Origin: Occultella aeris
GTDB taxonomy: Bacteria; Actinomycetota; Actinomycetes; Actinomycetales; Beutenbergiaceae
DNA: 64,000 nt
Assembly (NCBI RefSeq): GCF_902703175.1
Contig: NZ_CACRYJ010000011.1
Coordinates: 50,614 to 114,613 of the forward strand
Direction: 5' to 3'
This document shows, in pieces, positions 17,618 to 26,603 of the stretch (position 1 is its first letter; every line of letters starts with the position of its first letter). The position numbers were made by a program, and so were the translations under genes. The notes beneath the pieces are model-generated. The model was not told the origin of the DNA. It saw only the letters and a program-made list of their open reading frames with translations, and made no database searches.

Positions 17618-19657
17618 ATGCTCGTGCTGACCGACGAAGACGTCCACCAGCTGCGCCGCTCCGCAGACTCCGACGCGGTGGACGGGACGCTGTATCGCTC
17701 GCTCCGGGAGCGCGCGGACCGGTGGTCCGGAACCCCCGGCCTGACGACTCCAGGGGGCACGATGTCGTGGTGGCACGTGTCCTGGGAGCGGATCGCCGAC
17801 GTCGCCGCCATGCAGCGGCTGGAGCCGAGCGAACAGTACGCGACCTGGCTCCACGAGGAGACGCTGCGGATCGTGCGGGCATCGGAGGATGCGTGGATCG
17901 GTCCCTTCTTCAGGGCACGTGGACCGGTGGCGGTCGGTGCCCTGGAGACCGCGCACCTGACGCTCGCTGTGAGCACGGCGGCGGGCCTGTGCCCGGACGT
18001 CTTCGACGCCGGCGAGCACGACGAGATCAGCGCCGTTCTGCGCGACCGCGGCCAGGTCCTGTGCCGACGCTTCCTGGACCGTTCCGAGGGGATCCCGGCG
18101 GCGGCCGCGCCGGCCGGCCCGCGCCGCGAGCTCAACAACTGGGCCATGGTGTTGCTGAACGGGTACGGCACGGCGTCGGCGTTCCTGTCGGACCGGGGCG
18201 GGATCGCCGAGACGATCGAACGGTTCGGGATCCTCACCGGACTGTTCGAGCCCGACAGCTACGGCGAGTCGGTCCAGTACTGGAACTACGCGGCCAGCCA
18301 GCTGTCCCATCTGCACGACGTGATCCGGGCGTACGACCCGGCCCTCGCGGCCGGACTCGATCTCGACTGTTACACGCGATGCGTGCCCTGGGTGGCCTCC
18401 TCCCACCTGCACATGAAGCCGCTCGCAGGTCATGGGGACCAGCCGCAGCCTCGGGCTCTCAACTTCGGGGACTCGGGCTCGACCTTCCGGCCGAGCGCGG
18501 ACGTGCTGTTGCACATTGCCGCGCGGGCGGCGCGGAGCCACCCCGCCGAAGCAGGGCTGGCACGGTGGCTGTTCGAGGAGACCTACGCCGGACCGGAGCA
18601 GGGACGGGGGGAGGGGGAGAGCTTCGGCTTCGTGAACTCCTTCCGATGGAGCAGCCTGCTGTTGCTGCGTGAGGCCGCTGCCCCACTGAGCCCGAACGCG
18701 GCCGGACTGGACCTGGCCCGATCGTTCGCGGAGGGCACCGCTGTGGTGCGGGATCGATGGGAGGCGACGCAGACCGTCCTCGGCGTGCACGGCAGCCATG
18801 ACCCGATGAAGGTCGCGTCGCACCGGCATGCCGATCAGAACAGCTTCATCCTGGTGCACCAGGGCGAGCGGATCTTCGTGGATCCCGGCCACTGCTGCTA
18901 CCGGCTGGAGACGCAGCGGATCGCGACCCTCTCGACATCGCACAACACCCTGACGTTCGTCGGCGCCGACGGCCCCATCGAGCAGTTGAAGTCGGTGCAC
19001 TCCTTGCAGTACCCCGGTGCGCGACCGAGCATCGAGCGTGACGGGGACGTCACGATCGTGACCTCGGACGCGGGCGCGGCCTACCCGGACCCGATCAGGA
19101 GCGTGGTGCGCACCTGGGTCACCCGCCTGCCACACGCCGTGTTCATCATCGACCACGTGCTCGCCGACGAGCCGGTGCAGGTCGAGACGCACTTCGTCCT
19201 GAACAACCGCGACGGTGCGCTGCGGGTCGACGAACACGACCTCTTCCGGGCGCCGGAGCGAGCCGCCACGCTGACCGCGAGGCGCAACGGTGCCGGTGCC
19301 CGGCTGGTCCGTGCCGCGAGTACCGACGGTGGCGCCGACCTCGCGCAGACCCCGCTACGACGGTGGGGGTACGTCCACGACTACTACCACCCCGAACCGA
19401 ACCAGGTGGGCCAGGGCCGTGAGGGCTCCGCCAGCATCTACACGTTCGCCACGGACCGGGCCGCCACCGACTATCTCGCCGTCCATGCCCTCACCCTGGG
19501 CGACGCGGACGCCCTCGATCACTGGGAGGTCACCGGATCCTTGACCGAGGGACTGGTGATCTCCCGAGACGGTGCGCCATACCTGCAACTGCGGTCGGCT
19601 GGTGGCCCGGTGATCGCCGACGCAACGGAGCAGGCTCCGGCTCGAGTGTCCTCCTAG
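17618..19657 (+). CDS. Heparinase II/III-like polysaccharide lyase
   Basis: Predicted 679-residue lyase without a visible signal peptide. Residues 1 to about 390 form a helical toroid domain (RRELNNWAMVLLNGYGTAS, ESVQYWNYAASQLSHLH). The rest is the beta-sandwich heparinase II/III domain, with SHRHADQNSFILVHQGERIF and FVDPGHCCYRLET providing the expected His/Asp and metal region. Such enzymes cleave uronate-containing glycans by beta-elimination and give unsaturated products, the substrate of the GH105-type hydrolase nearby. GGGAGA precedes the ATG. Its TAG stop shares a CTAG tetranucleotide with the stop of the convergent gerW-like gene. Confidence 0.85.
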   Translation: MLVLTDEDVHQLRRSADSDAVDGTLYRSLRERADRWSGTPGLTTPGGTMSWWHVSWERIADVAAMQRLEPSEQYATWLHEETLRIVRASEDAWIGPFFRARGPVAVGALETAHLTLAVSTAAGLCPDVFDAGEHDEISAVLRDRGQVLCRRFLDRSEGIPAAAAPAGPRRELNNWAMVLLNGYGTASAFLSDRGGIAETIERFGILTGLFEPDSYGESVQYWNYAASQLSHLHDVIRAYDPALAAGLDLDCYTRCVPWVASSHLHMKPLAGHGDQPQPRALNFGDSGSTFRPSADVLLHIAARAARSHPAEAGLARWLFEETYAGPEQGRGEGESFGFVNSFRWSSLLLLREAAAPLSPNAAGLDLARSFAEGTAVVRDRWEATQTVLGVHGSHDPMKVASHRHADQNSFILVHQGERIFVDPGHCCYRLETQRIATLSTSHNTLTFVGADGPIEQLKSVHSLQYPGARPSIERDGDVTIVTSDAGAAYPDPIRSVVRTWVTRLPHAVFIIDHVLADEPVQVETHFVLNNRDGALRVDEHDLFRAPERAATLTARRNGAGARLVRAASTDGGADLAQTPLRRWGYVHDYYHPEPNQVGQGREGSASIYTFATDRAATDYLAVHALTLGDADALDHWEVTGSLTEGLVISRDGAPYLQLRSAGGPVIADATEQAPARVSS

Positions 19658-20121
19658 CGGCGCCGACGCAGCCGCGCCCGCAGCACACAGGCGACCGAGA
19701 CCGCGACCACCGCCCCGAGGATCTGTCCGCCCAGGATCGCCCGGTTCACATCGACCGCGGGCTGCCAGGACACCTTGCCGTCGCGGATCACATAGGCGCC
19801 GGCCGGGCGGGCGATCACGCCGAAGCCGCCGCCCCCTCCGGATCCCTCGGCGTGTGGGGCGCCCTCACCGGCCGGGCCCTGGCCGGTACCGTCCCCGTAG
19901 CCCATGCCGGACCCGCCGGATACCTTCGCGACCGGGATCACCTGGACGCCGTCGGCCTCGTACGCGTCGCCGAAGACCCGCTTGACGGTGAGCGCGTCGC
20001 GGGCTGCCTCGATCGGCAGCCGCGGGTCTCCGTGCGGTGGCCGGGGCTCCCGCCGGTTCGGGCCGGATCCGTCGGGTCCCGGGTGAACGTGCTCTGTGGT
20101 CGCTTCGTCGGGGGAGTTCAT
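19654..20121 (-). CDS. GerW/YtfJ-family protein
   Basis: Predicted 155-residue protein of the GerW (YtfJ) family, named from Bacillus spore germination but widespread in non-sporulating Actinobacteria. Seen: LTVKRVFGDAYEADGVQVIP, VAKVSGGSGMGYGDG, a Gly-rich segment (GSGGGGGFGVIARPAGAYV), and a C-terminal hydrophobic segment ending in Arg residues, probably a membrane anchor. The function in Actinobacteria is not known. The ATG follows the crcB stop by 7 bases, so it is the last gene of the uspA-crcB-crcB unit. Confidence 0.85.
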   Translation of the reverse strand: MNSPDEATTEHVHPGPDGSGPNRREPRPPHGDPRLPIEAARDALTVKRVFGDAYEADGVQVIPVAKVSGGSGMGYGDGTGQGPAGEGAPHAEGSGGGGGFGVIARPAGAYVIRDGKVSWQPAVDVNRAILGGQILGAVVAVSVACVLRARLRRRR

Positions 20122-20128
20122 CCGCCCA

Positions 20129-20515
20129 TCATGACCCGAACTGCAACCCCAGCACGAGACCCAACGTCGCCGCGACCACGGTGAGCGCAAGCGTCCCGAA
20201 CGCATTCACCAGCCCGCGGCGAAGGTCGCCCGAGGCGACCAGCCGGACCGACTCCACCATCGCCGTCGAGAAGGTGGTGTAGCCACCACAGAATCCGGTG
20301 GCCGCGATCGTGTACACGTCGGCGGAGATCGCGCCCGTGGTCAGGGCGCCGGCGAGCACCCCGATCAGCGCCGAGCCGGTGACGTTGATGGTGATCGTCG
20401 CGACGGGCAGCAATCGTGACCATCGGCCGCGGATCATCCCGTCCACTGCGAACCGGGTCGCGGCGCCGAGGCCGCCGAGCACGCCGACCAGGGCGGCCAG
20501 CAGGACCGGGCTCAC
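20129..20515 (-). CDS. crcB: Fluoride ion channel CrcB/Fluc, first copy
   Basis: Predicted 128-residue, four-helix membrane protein that exports fluoride. Seen: LGGLGAATRF in TM1, TITINVTGSALIGVLAG with the conserved Asn in TM2, GFCGGYTTFSTAMVE with the TTFST pore motif in TM3, and a final helix. The GTG start overlaps the stop of the second crcB gene (GTGA). Two dissimilar CrcB proteins encoded in tandem usually form a heterodimeric channel in Gram-positive bacteria. Confidence 0.92.
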   Translation of the reverse strand: MSPVLLAALVGVLGGLGAATRFAVDGMIRGRWSRLLPVATITINVTGSALIGVLAGALTTGAISADVYTIAATGFCGGYTTFSTAMVESVRLVASGDLRRGLVNAFGTLALTVVAATLGLVLGLQFGS

Positions 20516-20949
20516 GGAGCCGCCCCCGAGCCGGGCGTCTGGCGTCGATGCCGTGCGCCGGCCAGGGCCACCCCGAGCAGGCAGGTCGCGAAACCGAGCA
20601 CCACACTGCCGATCCCGTATCCGAGGCCGAGTGCGACCTCACCGTCGGCGAGCAGCTGCTCGACCTCCAGCGCGAGGGAGGAGAACGTGGTGAAGCCCCC
20701 GAGCACCCCGGTGCCGAGCCCGAGCCGCACCAGCCGACGAGCGCGGTTCTCGGCACCGTGGCGTACCAGCGCCTCGAGCAGCAGGCCGAGCGCGAACGCG
20801 CCGACGAGATTCTCGACGGCGGTCGCGACCGGAAGTCCGCCGTCGCGGGGGATGAGCTGGGTCAGGCCGTAGCGGGCCAGGGTGCCGACGGCGCCGCCGA
20901 GCGCCACCACTGCGAGGAACCCTGGCTCGGCGTGCAGCGGGCGGCTCAA
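20512..20949 (-). CDS. crcB: Fluoride ion channel CrcB/Fluc, second copy
   Basis: Predicted 145-residue four-helix channel subunit. Seen: ALGGAVGTLARYGLTQLIP, TAVENLVGAFALGLLLEAL with the conserved Asn, and GVLGGFTTFSSLALEVEQ with the TTFSS pore motif. The start is probably TTG at 20949, which overlaps the uspA stop as TTGA, the same coupling style as the GTGA junction downstream; a GTG 14 codons later would cut into TM1. No fluoride riboswitch was recognised upstream. Confidence 0.85.
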   Translation of the reverse strand: MSRPLHAEPGFLAVVALGGAVGTLARYGLTQLIPRDGGLPVATAVENLVGAFALGLLLEALVRHGAENRARRLVRLGLGTGVLGGFTTFSSLALEVEQLLADGEVALGLGYGIGSVVLGFATCLLGVALAGARHRRQTPGSGAAP

Positions 20950-21476
20950 CGGGCCATCAACTCGCCCTCGTGCTTCGTCGGGAGCACAAGCACCGGCACC
21001 GCCTGGGTGTGCGCGAGACGGCCGGCAACGGAGCCGCCGATCATCTCGTTCATCCAGCCGCCGAAACCTGGCCGACGCGCCCCGACCACGATCATCGCCG
21101 CGTCTCGTTCCCGCGCCTCCGCGGTCAGGCCCCGGGTGGCCTCGCCGACCCGGTAGGAGAAGCACCACGCCACGTGCAGCGGGTCGAGGACCTCCGCCAG
21201 ACGGGCCACCAGGATCCCGGCGAGTTCGGCTGCGTCCGTGCCCTCGTCGACGCTGTCCGGATCCAGTGGGGCGGTCGGGATCGTTCCGTCGATGCCGACG
21301 GCACTCTCCGCGGCCCGCACGTGGGTGGTGTCCACCCAGGTGCACACGATCCCGGTGCCCATCCGAGCGGCGATACGCGCGGCGCGCACCACCAGGTGAC
21401 GGTCCTGGTCCGGCTCGACGCCCAGCACCAACGGGGACTCGGGGGCCGGTCCCGGCCATGGTCGTGACGCGCTCAT
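20946..21476 (-). CDS. Universal stress protein (UspA family)
   Basis: Predicted 176-residue cytoplasmic protein with a single Usp domain: PLVLGVEPDQDRHLVVRAA (first strand and helix), IVCTWVDTTHVR, and the C-terminal MIVVGARRPGFGGWMNEMI followed by GGSVAGRLAHTQAVPVLVLP. The last part resembles the ATP-binding glycine motif and the final strand of Usp proteins. GGAGG sits 7 bases before the ATG. It heads the operon with the two crcB genes and the gerW-like gene. Confidence 0.88.
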   Translation of the reverse strand: MSASRPWPGPAPESPLVLGVEPDQDRHLVVRAARIAARMGTGIVCTWVDTTHVRAAESAVGIDGTIPTAPLDPDSVDEGTDAAELAGILVARLAEVLDPLHVAWCFSYRVGEATRGLTAEARERDAAMIVVGARRPGFGGWMNEMIGGSVAGRLAHTQAVPVLVLPTKHEGELMAR

Positions 21477-21742
21477 CTGTCTACCTCCCGCCGGGCGCCA
21501 ACTCTACGCGCGCTGCTCCTGCGGGCCCGTCCGTGCGCCGGGATCATCGCGCGGGCCGAGGGCGCAGGGACGGCGCTGCACCTGCGTCGGGGCAGGGCTG
21601 GCGCCGGCGAACCGAGTGAGGTGCCCTCCGCCGAGAGGTAGTGGTGTCCGTCACAGCCGTCTGGTTGCGGAAACCCCGTCGCAGCGGATGATGGTTTCCC
21701 ACCGGTCCGACGTGGGCCGGGTGTGGGAGGGAAGTGGTCACG

Positions 21743-21937
21743 ATGGGACGTCATGTGCGCGAGGGCGTCGAGGTGGACGCCACCCCCGAGGCCCAGCCGG
21801 TCGAGGAGTCCGCACCGTCGGGTGAGGACGTGGACGCCGCGGCGGACGCCGACGGCGACGCCGAGAGTCCGGCCGACGCCGTCGAGGACGCGGCTGCCGA
21901 TGGGCAGGACTCCGCCGACGAGGATGCCCAGGCCTGA
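21743..21937 (+). CDS. Small, highly acidic, low-complexity protein
   Basis: Predicted 64-residue protein (67 if the GTG at 21734 is used) rich in Asp, Glu and Ala, starting MGRHVREGVEVDATPEAQP and containing runs such as DVDAAADADGDAE. GGAGG lies at 21726-21730. There are no Cys or Trp residues and no membrane segment. I do not recognise it. The 265 bases upstream to uspA and the 158 bases downstream to the HAD gene hold nothing else that I can identify. Biased composition makes false coding possible. Confidence 0.45.
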   Translation: MGRHVREGVEVDATPEAQPVEESAPSGEDVDAAADADGDAESPADAVEDAAADGQDSADEDAQA

Positions 21938-22095
21938 ACCGCCGCCGGGTGACTGCTGACCGCTGGTTCCCGGACACCGAGCGCACGCCGCACCGACCCA
22001 ACGGTGATCACCGGTGCTACTCAGAGGTTCTGAGGTGCGCGCCGACGCGGGCATGATGGTCTCCGCCACCGACCGCATGCCACCGAGGAGCGCCC

Positions 22096-22920
22096 GTGCC
22101 GCAGGCCGACCGTAACGACCGTCCCATCGAGCACTACGACGCGTACGTCTTCGACATGGACGGCACCATCTACCTCGGCGATGAACTCCTGCCCGGCGCG
22201 AAGGAGCTCGTGGAGGGCCTGCGCGAGCGCGGCCTGCCCGTGCGGTTCCTGTCCAACAATCCGACGAAGGACCCGAGCGCCTACGCGGAGAAGCTCGAGC
22301 GGCTCGGCCTGCCGACCCCGGTCGAGGAGATCGCGAACACGGTCGTCACGACCACCCGGTGGCTACGCGCGAACGCACCGGACGCCGTCGTCTTCCCGAT
22401 CGCCGAGCGGCCGGTCGTGGACGCGCTGCACGCCGCCGGCATCACGACGTCGGACGATCCGGCCGCGATCGACATCGTGCTGGCCAGCTATGACCGCACG
22501 TTCGACTACGCGAAGCTGCAGGTCGCCTTCGATGCGATCTGGTTCCACAAGCGGGCCCGGCTGATGGCGACCAACCCGGACCGGTACTGCCCGTTCCCAG
22601 GCGGTCGGGGCGAGCCGGATGCCGCCGGCATCGTCGCCGCGATCGAGGCGACCACGGGGGTGACCTGCGAGCGTCACTTCGGCAAGCCCGACCCGGCCAT
22701 GGTCGAGGTTGCCCTGGCGGGCCTGGACGTGCGTCCCGAGCGGGCGCTGATGGTCGGCGACAGGCTCGCCACGGACATCAAGATGGCGGTCGACGGCGGA
22801 ATGGCCTCCGCGTTGGTGCTCACCGGAGACTCCACGGCGGCCGAGGCGGCGGCGCTACCGCCGCAGGAGCACCCCACCTATGTGCTCGACCGGATCGACG
22901 CGTTGCTGCCCGGGGCCTGA
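22096..22920 (+). CDS. HAD-superfamily (IIA, NagD-like) phosphatase
   Basis: Predicted 274-residue cytoplasmic phosphatase. Seen: the nucleophile motif VFDMDGTIYLGD, SNNPTKDPS (motif II), HFGKPDPAMVEVAL (motif III lysine) and MVGDRLATDIKMAVDGGM (motif IV acidic pair). NagD-like enzymes dephosphorylate nucleotides, phosphoglycolate or small sugar phosphates; the cap domain in the middle decides the substrate and cannot be read here. The GTG start has GAGGAG 5 bases upstream. Confidence 0.88.
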   Translation: MPQADRNDRPIEHYDAYVFDMDGTIYLGDELLPGAKELVEGLRERGLPVRFLSNNPTKDPSAYAEKLERLGLPTPVEEIANTVVTTTRWLRANAPDAVVFPIAERPVVDALHAAGITTSDDPAAIDIVLASYDRTFDYAKLQVAFDAIWFHKRARLMATNPDRYCPFPGGRGEPDAAGIVAAIEATTGVTCERHFGKPDPAMVEVALAGLDVRPERALMVGDRLATDIKMAVDGGMASALVLTGDSTAAEAAALPPQEHPTYVLDRIDALLPGA

Positions 22921-22998
22921 TCCGCGCGGCAGGCGGTAGCGGTGCGGCACCAGGTGGGCGCACCACATCGAGGGTCCCGCGTCGCTATCATCGCGTAG

Positions 22999-23661
22999 AT
23001 GCGTGAGGTCTCGATCCCGGTGATGGAGCCATCCCCGGCTCAGGTGCGGCTGATGGAGTCCGCGGAACGACTCGTCGCCCTGCGCGGCTTCGACGGCGCC
23101 AGCTCACGTGCGATCACCCAGGCGGCCGGGCACCGCAACCACTCGGCGATCAACTACTACTTCGGGTCCCGACAGGGGCTGCTCGACTCCATCTACCACT
23201 GGCGGAGCACACCGATCAGCGCGCACCGGGGTGCCATGGTCGCCGATCTCGTGGCGCACGGTCGGGAGACCGATCCCGAGGCCTTGATGCGGGCGTTCGT
23301 GGAGCCCTACGCCACGGCGCTCGACGCGTTGCGCCCGAGCTTCTGGGCCCGGTACTCGGTGGCCTCGCTAGCCAACCGTCCGCTGATCTTCATGGGTGAG
23401 GTGCGCCGGGACGTCAAGCGGTTCAATGACATCGAGGTGCCCCTGAGCGTCACTCTGGATCTGTTCGACATGATGCGTGCAGTCGCGTGTGGCGGGCGGG
23501 AGCCGGACGCCGGGCTGCGCGTCGCGGTGATCGTCCGCTCCATCAACGCCACCATGGCCGCCTGGGAGGCCGACGTCGAGCGGCGGGATCTCGACACGGT
23601 CCCCCTGGAGGTCCTGGCCGAACAGGCGGTGCGGCTCGGCTCGGTGACCCTGACGAGTTGA
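22999..23661 (+). CDS. TetR-family transcriptional regulator
   Basis: Predicted 220-residue repressor. The N-terminal helix-turn-helix reads ITQAAGHRNHSAINYYFGSR; the remainder is a helical ligand-binding domain with a C terminus of the TetR_C_17-like kind (judged by eye). TATCAT at 22986-22991 lies 7 bases before the ATG and no ribosome site is present, so it is probably leaderless. The target and ligand are unknown. The neighbouring HAD phosphatase is not obviously related. Confidence 0.88.
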   Translation: MREVSIPVMEPSPAQVRLMESAERLVALRGFDGASSRAITQAAGHRNHSAINYYFGSRQGLLDSIYHWRSTPISAHRGAMVADLVAHGRETDPEALMRAFVEPYATALDALRPSFWARYSVASLANRPLIFMGEVRRDVKRFNDIEVPLSVTLDLFDMMRAVACGGREPDAGLRVAVIVRSINATMAAWEADVERRDLDTVPLEVLAEQAVRLGSVTLTS

Positions 23662-23688
23662 CGTTCACGCCGAAGGGGCCGATCCGAC

Positions 23689-23859
23689 TCAGCGGTCGCC
23701 GCGTCCCTCGGCATCGCGGCGGAACATCTCGCTCAGGTCGAGTGGCTGGGTCGGTGGTCCATCGTCGGTTCGGTGAGGCACCGTGTGGCCCACGATGGCG
23801 CCACCCATCGTGACCTCGGACGGTCCGACGGCGGGCTGCTGAACCGACGGCCCTGTCAT
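23689..23859 (-). CDS. Possible small hypothetical protein (56 residues)
   Basis: A 57-codon frame starts MTGPSVQQPAVGPSEV and ends DLSEMFRRDAEGRGDR. Most third codon positions are G or C, and GAGAAG precedes the ATG. It has no membrane segment or recognisable motif. The surrounding stretch 23662-24186 (525 bases between the TetR gene and purL) holds no other gene I can support. Confidence 0.35.
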   Translation of the reverse strand: MTGPSVQQPAVGPSEVTMGGAIVGHTVPHRTDDGPPTQPLDLSEMFRRDAEGRGDR

Positions 23860-24069
23860 GTTCTTCTCATCTCGGTCACCGTCCACTCGCGCAGCGCCGG
23901 GCATGGCTGCGACCCCGGGGACCGATGTCCCCGCCGGCGGCGGGCACGGCAGCGCCGCGCCCGCCGCCGCCGCCCGACGCGGTGGCCGCGGCGCCCCTTT
24001 CGACGCTGACCTTCCTGCGGGAAACCATGAGCATGTGCATCCGCCCCCCTCGTGGCCGATGTAGGTGAG

Positions 24070-24089
24070 ATTAGGAGACATGTCCTAAT
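24070..24089. promoter_or_regulatory. Perfect inverted repeat upstream of purL
   Basis: ATTAGGA (24070-24076) and TCCTAAT (24083-24089) are perfect inverted copies separated by 6 bases. Inside them GACATGTC (24077-24084) is an 8-bp palindrome of its own. In a 70% GC background such an AT-containing symmetrical site is a good operator candidate. It lies 98 bases before the purL start. Confidence 0.45.
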
Positions 24090-24186
24090 GCTGACAAGGG
24101 GCCTCGTGAGATCCGCCGGCGAGGCGATCGATCCGAGCCGGGTAGATTTGCCTCCAGTTCCCCCTGCGCCTTCCGTGAGGACCACC

Positions 24187-26502
24187 GTGACCAACGCGCC
24201 AAGCGCCGACACCGTCGAGAACGCCGCCGCCACCCCAGACGTCGAGCTTCCCTACGCCGAGCTCGGACTGAAGGACGACGAGTATGCGCGGATCCGCGAC
24301 ATCCTCGGCCGGCGCCCCACGGCCGCCGAGCTGGCGATGTACTCGGTCATGTGGTCCGAGCACTGCTCCTACAAGTCATCCAAGCGCCACCTGTCCCAGT
24401 TCGGGGACAAGACCACTGAGGAGATGCGCAAGCACCTGCTCGTGGGCATCGGTCAGAACGCCGGCGTCGTGGACATCGGCGACGGCTGGGCCGTGACGTT
24501 CAAGGTCGAATCCCACAACCACCCGAGCTACGTGGAGCCCTACCAGGGCGCCGCCACCGGTGTCGGCGGGATCGTCCGGGACATCATCTCGATGGGCGCC
24601 CGGCCGGTCGCGGTGATGGACCAGCTCAGGTTCGGCGCGATCGACCATCCGGACACCCAGCGCGTGGTGCACGGTGTGGTGTCCGGCGTCGGCGGCTACG
24701 GCAACAGCCTCGGCCTGCCGAACATCGGCGGCGAGGTCGAGTTCGACGCCTCCTATCAGCGCAACCCGCTCGTCAACGCACTCTGCCTCGGCGTGCTGCG
24801 GCACGAGGACATCCACCTGGCGAACGCCGAGGGGGTCGGCAACAAGGTGGTCCTGTTCGGCGCCCGCACCGGCGGCGACGGCATCGGCGGGGCGTCGATC
24901 CTCGCCTCGGAGACCTTCGACGCGGACAAGCCTTCCAAGCGCCCGAGCGTGCAGGTGGGGGACCCGTTCATGGAGAAGGTCCTCATCGAGTGCTGCCTCG
25001 AGCTCTACGCCGCGCGTGTGGTCGAGGGCATCCAGGACCTCGGCGCCGCGGGGATCTCCTGCGCCACCTCCGAGCTCGCCTCCAACGGGGACGGGGGGAT
25101 GCACGTGGACCTCGAGAGCGTGCTGCTGCGCGATCCCACGCTGACGGCCGGCGAGATCCTGATGAGCGAGTCCCAGGAGCGCATGATGGCCGTGGTGGCC
25201 CCGGAGAAGCTCGACGAGTTCCTCGCGATCACGGCGAAGTGGGACGTGGAGACCTCGGTCATCGGCGAGGTCACCGGCACCGGACGGCTCACGATCGACC
25301 ACAACGGGCACCGGATCGTGGACGTCGACCCGCGCACCGTCGCCCACGACGGTCCCGTCTACGACCGCCCCTACGCCCGTCCGGCCTGGCAGGACGCCCT
25401 CAATGCCGACGACGCCGCGACGTTGCCGCGTCCCACGACACCCGAGGAGCTGCGCGCCCAGGTGCTCGCCCTGATCGCCTCCCCGAATCTCGCGTCCAAG
25501 GCGTGGGTCACCGACCAGTACGACCGGTACGTCCAGGGCAACACCGCACTCGCCCAGCCCGACGACGCCGGCGTGGTCCGGGTCGACGAGGCGAGCGGGC
25601 TCGGGGTCGCCCTGAGCACCGACGCGAACGGGCGCTTCACCAAGCTCGACCCGTACACCGGCGCCCAGCAGGCACTGGCGGAGGCGTACCGGAACGTCGC
25701 CACCGTTGGTGCCACCCCGCTCGCGGTCACCGACTGCCTGAACTTCGGCTCGCCCGAGGACCCGGACGCGATGTGGCAGCTGGTGGAGGCCATCACCGGC
25801 CTCGCCGACGCCTGCGTGGAGCTCGGGGTGCCGGTCACCGGCGGGAACGTGTCGCTGTACAACTCGACCCTCGCGGGCGAGGTCGGCAAGGGGCACATCG
25901 ACGCCTCGATCAACCCGACCCCGGTGGTCGGGGTGCTCGGCGTGCTCGAGGACGTCGCCCGCGTCACGCCGTCCGGCTGGTCCTCGCACGGCCAGCACGT
26001 CTACCTGCTCGGCGCCACGCACACCGAACTGTCCGGGTCGGTCTGGGCCGGCGTCGTGCACGGCCACCTCGGCGGCCATCCGCCGGTGGTGGACCTGGAC
26101 GCCGAGCGTGCCCTCGCGCAGGTACTGATCGACGCCGCCCGGCAGTCCCTTGCCGCGGCCGCGCACGACCTGTCCGCCGGCGGCCTCGCCCAGGCCCTGA
26201 CGGACGCGGTGCTGCGTTACGGCGTCGGCGCCCGCGTCTCACTGGCCGAGCTGATGCCCCGGGACGACATCGATGCAGCCACCGCGCTGTTCTCGGAGTC
26301 CGGCGCCCGCGCGCTCGTGGCCGTGGAGGCCGAGAACGTGGCCGCGTTCGAGGCCCTCGCCGCCTCCCACTTCGTGCCGCTGCTGCGGCTGGGCGAGACC
26401 CTCGACGGCGGAGCGGGCCTGGTCGTCGACGGCGCCTTCGAGCTCGGCCTGGACGAGCTCCGCGTGGCCCACGAGGGAACCCTGCCCCGCGTCTTCGGCT
26501 GA
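24187..26502 (+). CDS. purL: Phosphoribosylformylglycinamidine synthase, subunit II (PurL)
   Basis: Predicted 771-residue ATP-dependent amidotransferase subunit that converts FGAR to FGAM in purine synthesis, together with PurQ and PurS. Seen: [32 protein letters not shown] (substrate and ATP binding), [37 protein letters not shown] in the first half and the repeated AIRS-like fold in the second half ([35 protein letters not shown]). Length is normal for the small PurL type. The GTG at 24187 has GAGGA 5 bases upstream; the open frame extends further up but without a start signal. purQ and purS are not in the window. Confidence 0.95.
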   Translation: MTNAPSADTVENAAATPDVELPYAELGLKDDEYARIRDILGRRPTAAELAMYSVMWSEHCSYKSSKRHLSQFGDKTTEEMRKHLLVGIGQNAGVVDIGDGWAVTFKVESHNHPSYVEPYQGAATGVGGIVRDIISMGARPVAVMDQLRFGAIDHPDTQRVVHGVVSGVGGYGNSLGLPNIGGEVEFDASYQRNPLVNALCLGVLRHEDIHLANAEGVGNKVVLFGARTGGDGIGGASILASETFDADKPSKRPSVQVGDPFMEKVLIECCLELYAARVVEGIQDLGAAGISCATSELASNGDGGMHVDLESVLLRDPTLTAGEILMSESQERMMAVVAPEKLDEFLAITAKWDVETSVIGEVTGTGRLTIDHNGHRIVDVDPRTVAHDGPVYDRPYARPAWQDALNADDAATLPRPTTPEELRAQVLALIASPNLASKAWVTDQYDRYVQGNTALAQPDDAGVVRVDEASGLGVALSTDANGRFTKLDPYTGAQQALAEAYRNVATVGATPLAVTDCLNFGSPEDPDAMWQLVEAITGLADACVELGVPVTGGNVSLYNSTLAGEVGKGHIDASINPTPVVGVLGVLEDVARVTPSGWSSHGQHVYLLGATHTELSGSVWAGVVHGHLGGHPPVVDLDAERALAQVLIDAARQSLAAAAHDLSAGGLAQALTDAVLRYGVGARVSLAELMPRDDIDAATALFSESGARALVAVEAENVAAFEALAASHFVPLLRLGETLDGGAGLVVDGAFELGLDELRVAHEGTLPRVFG

Positions 26503-26603
26503 ATCTCCCGGCCGTGCGCCGGGCACGGGATTGACACCGGTGCCCTGCATGCTGCTTGACTACGCCTGATAGCAATTTTCAGCGAGTCAACGGAGACCTG
26601 AAC

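Noticed and set aside
19658..21476. Fluoride riboswitch for the crcB genes
   Set aside because: The crcB genes start inside overlaps with upstream genes, and I saw no riboswitch-like fold before uspA.
24070..24089. TTAGG...CCTAA read as an iron-regulator (DtxR/IdeR) box
   Set aside because: The half-site spacing gives 18 rather than 19 bp, the middle does not fit, and no iron gene is nearby.
26531..26580. TTGACA/TTGACT boxes upstream of the PL8 gene as a standard promoter, and TGATAGCAATTTTCA as a LacI-type operator
   Set aside because: No -10 at proper spacing was found for either box, and the 15-mer is only partly symmetrical; too weak to list.
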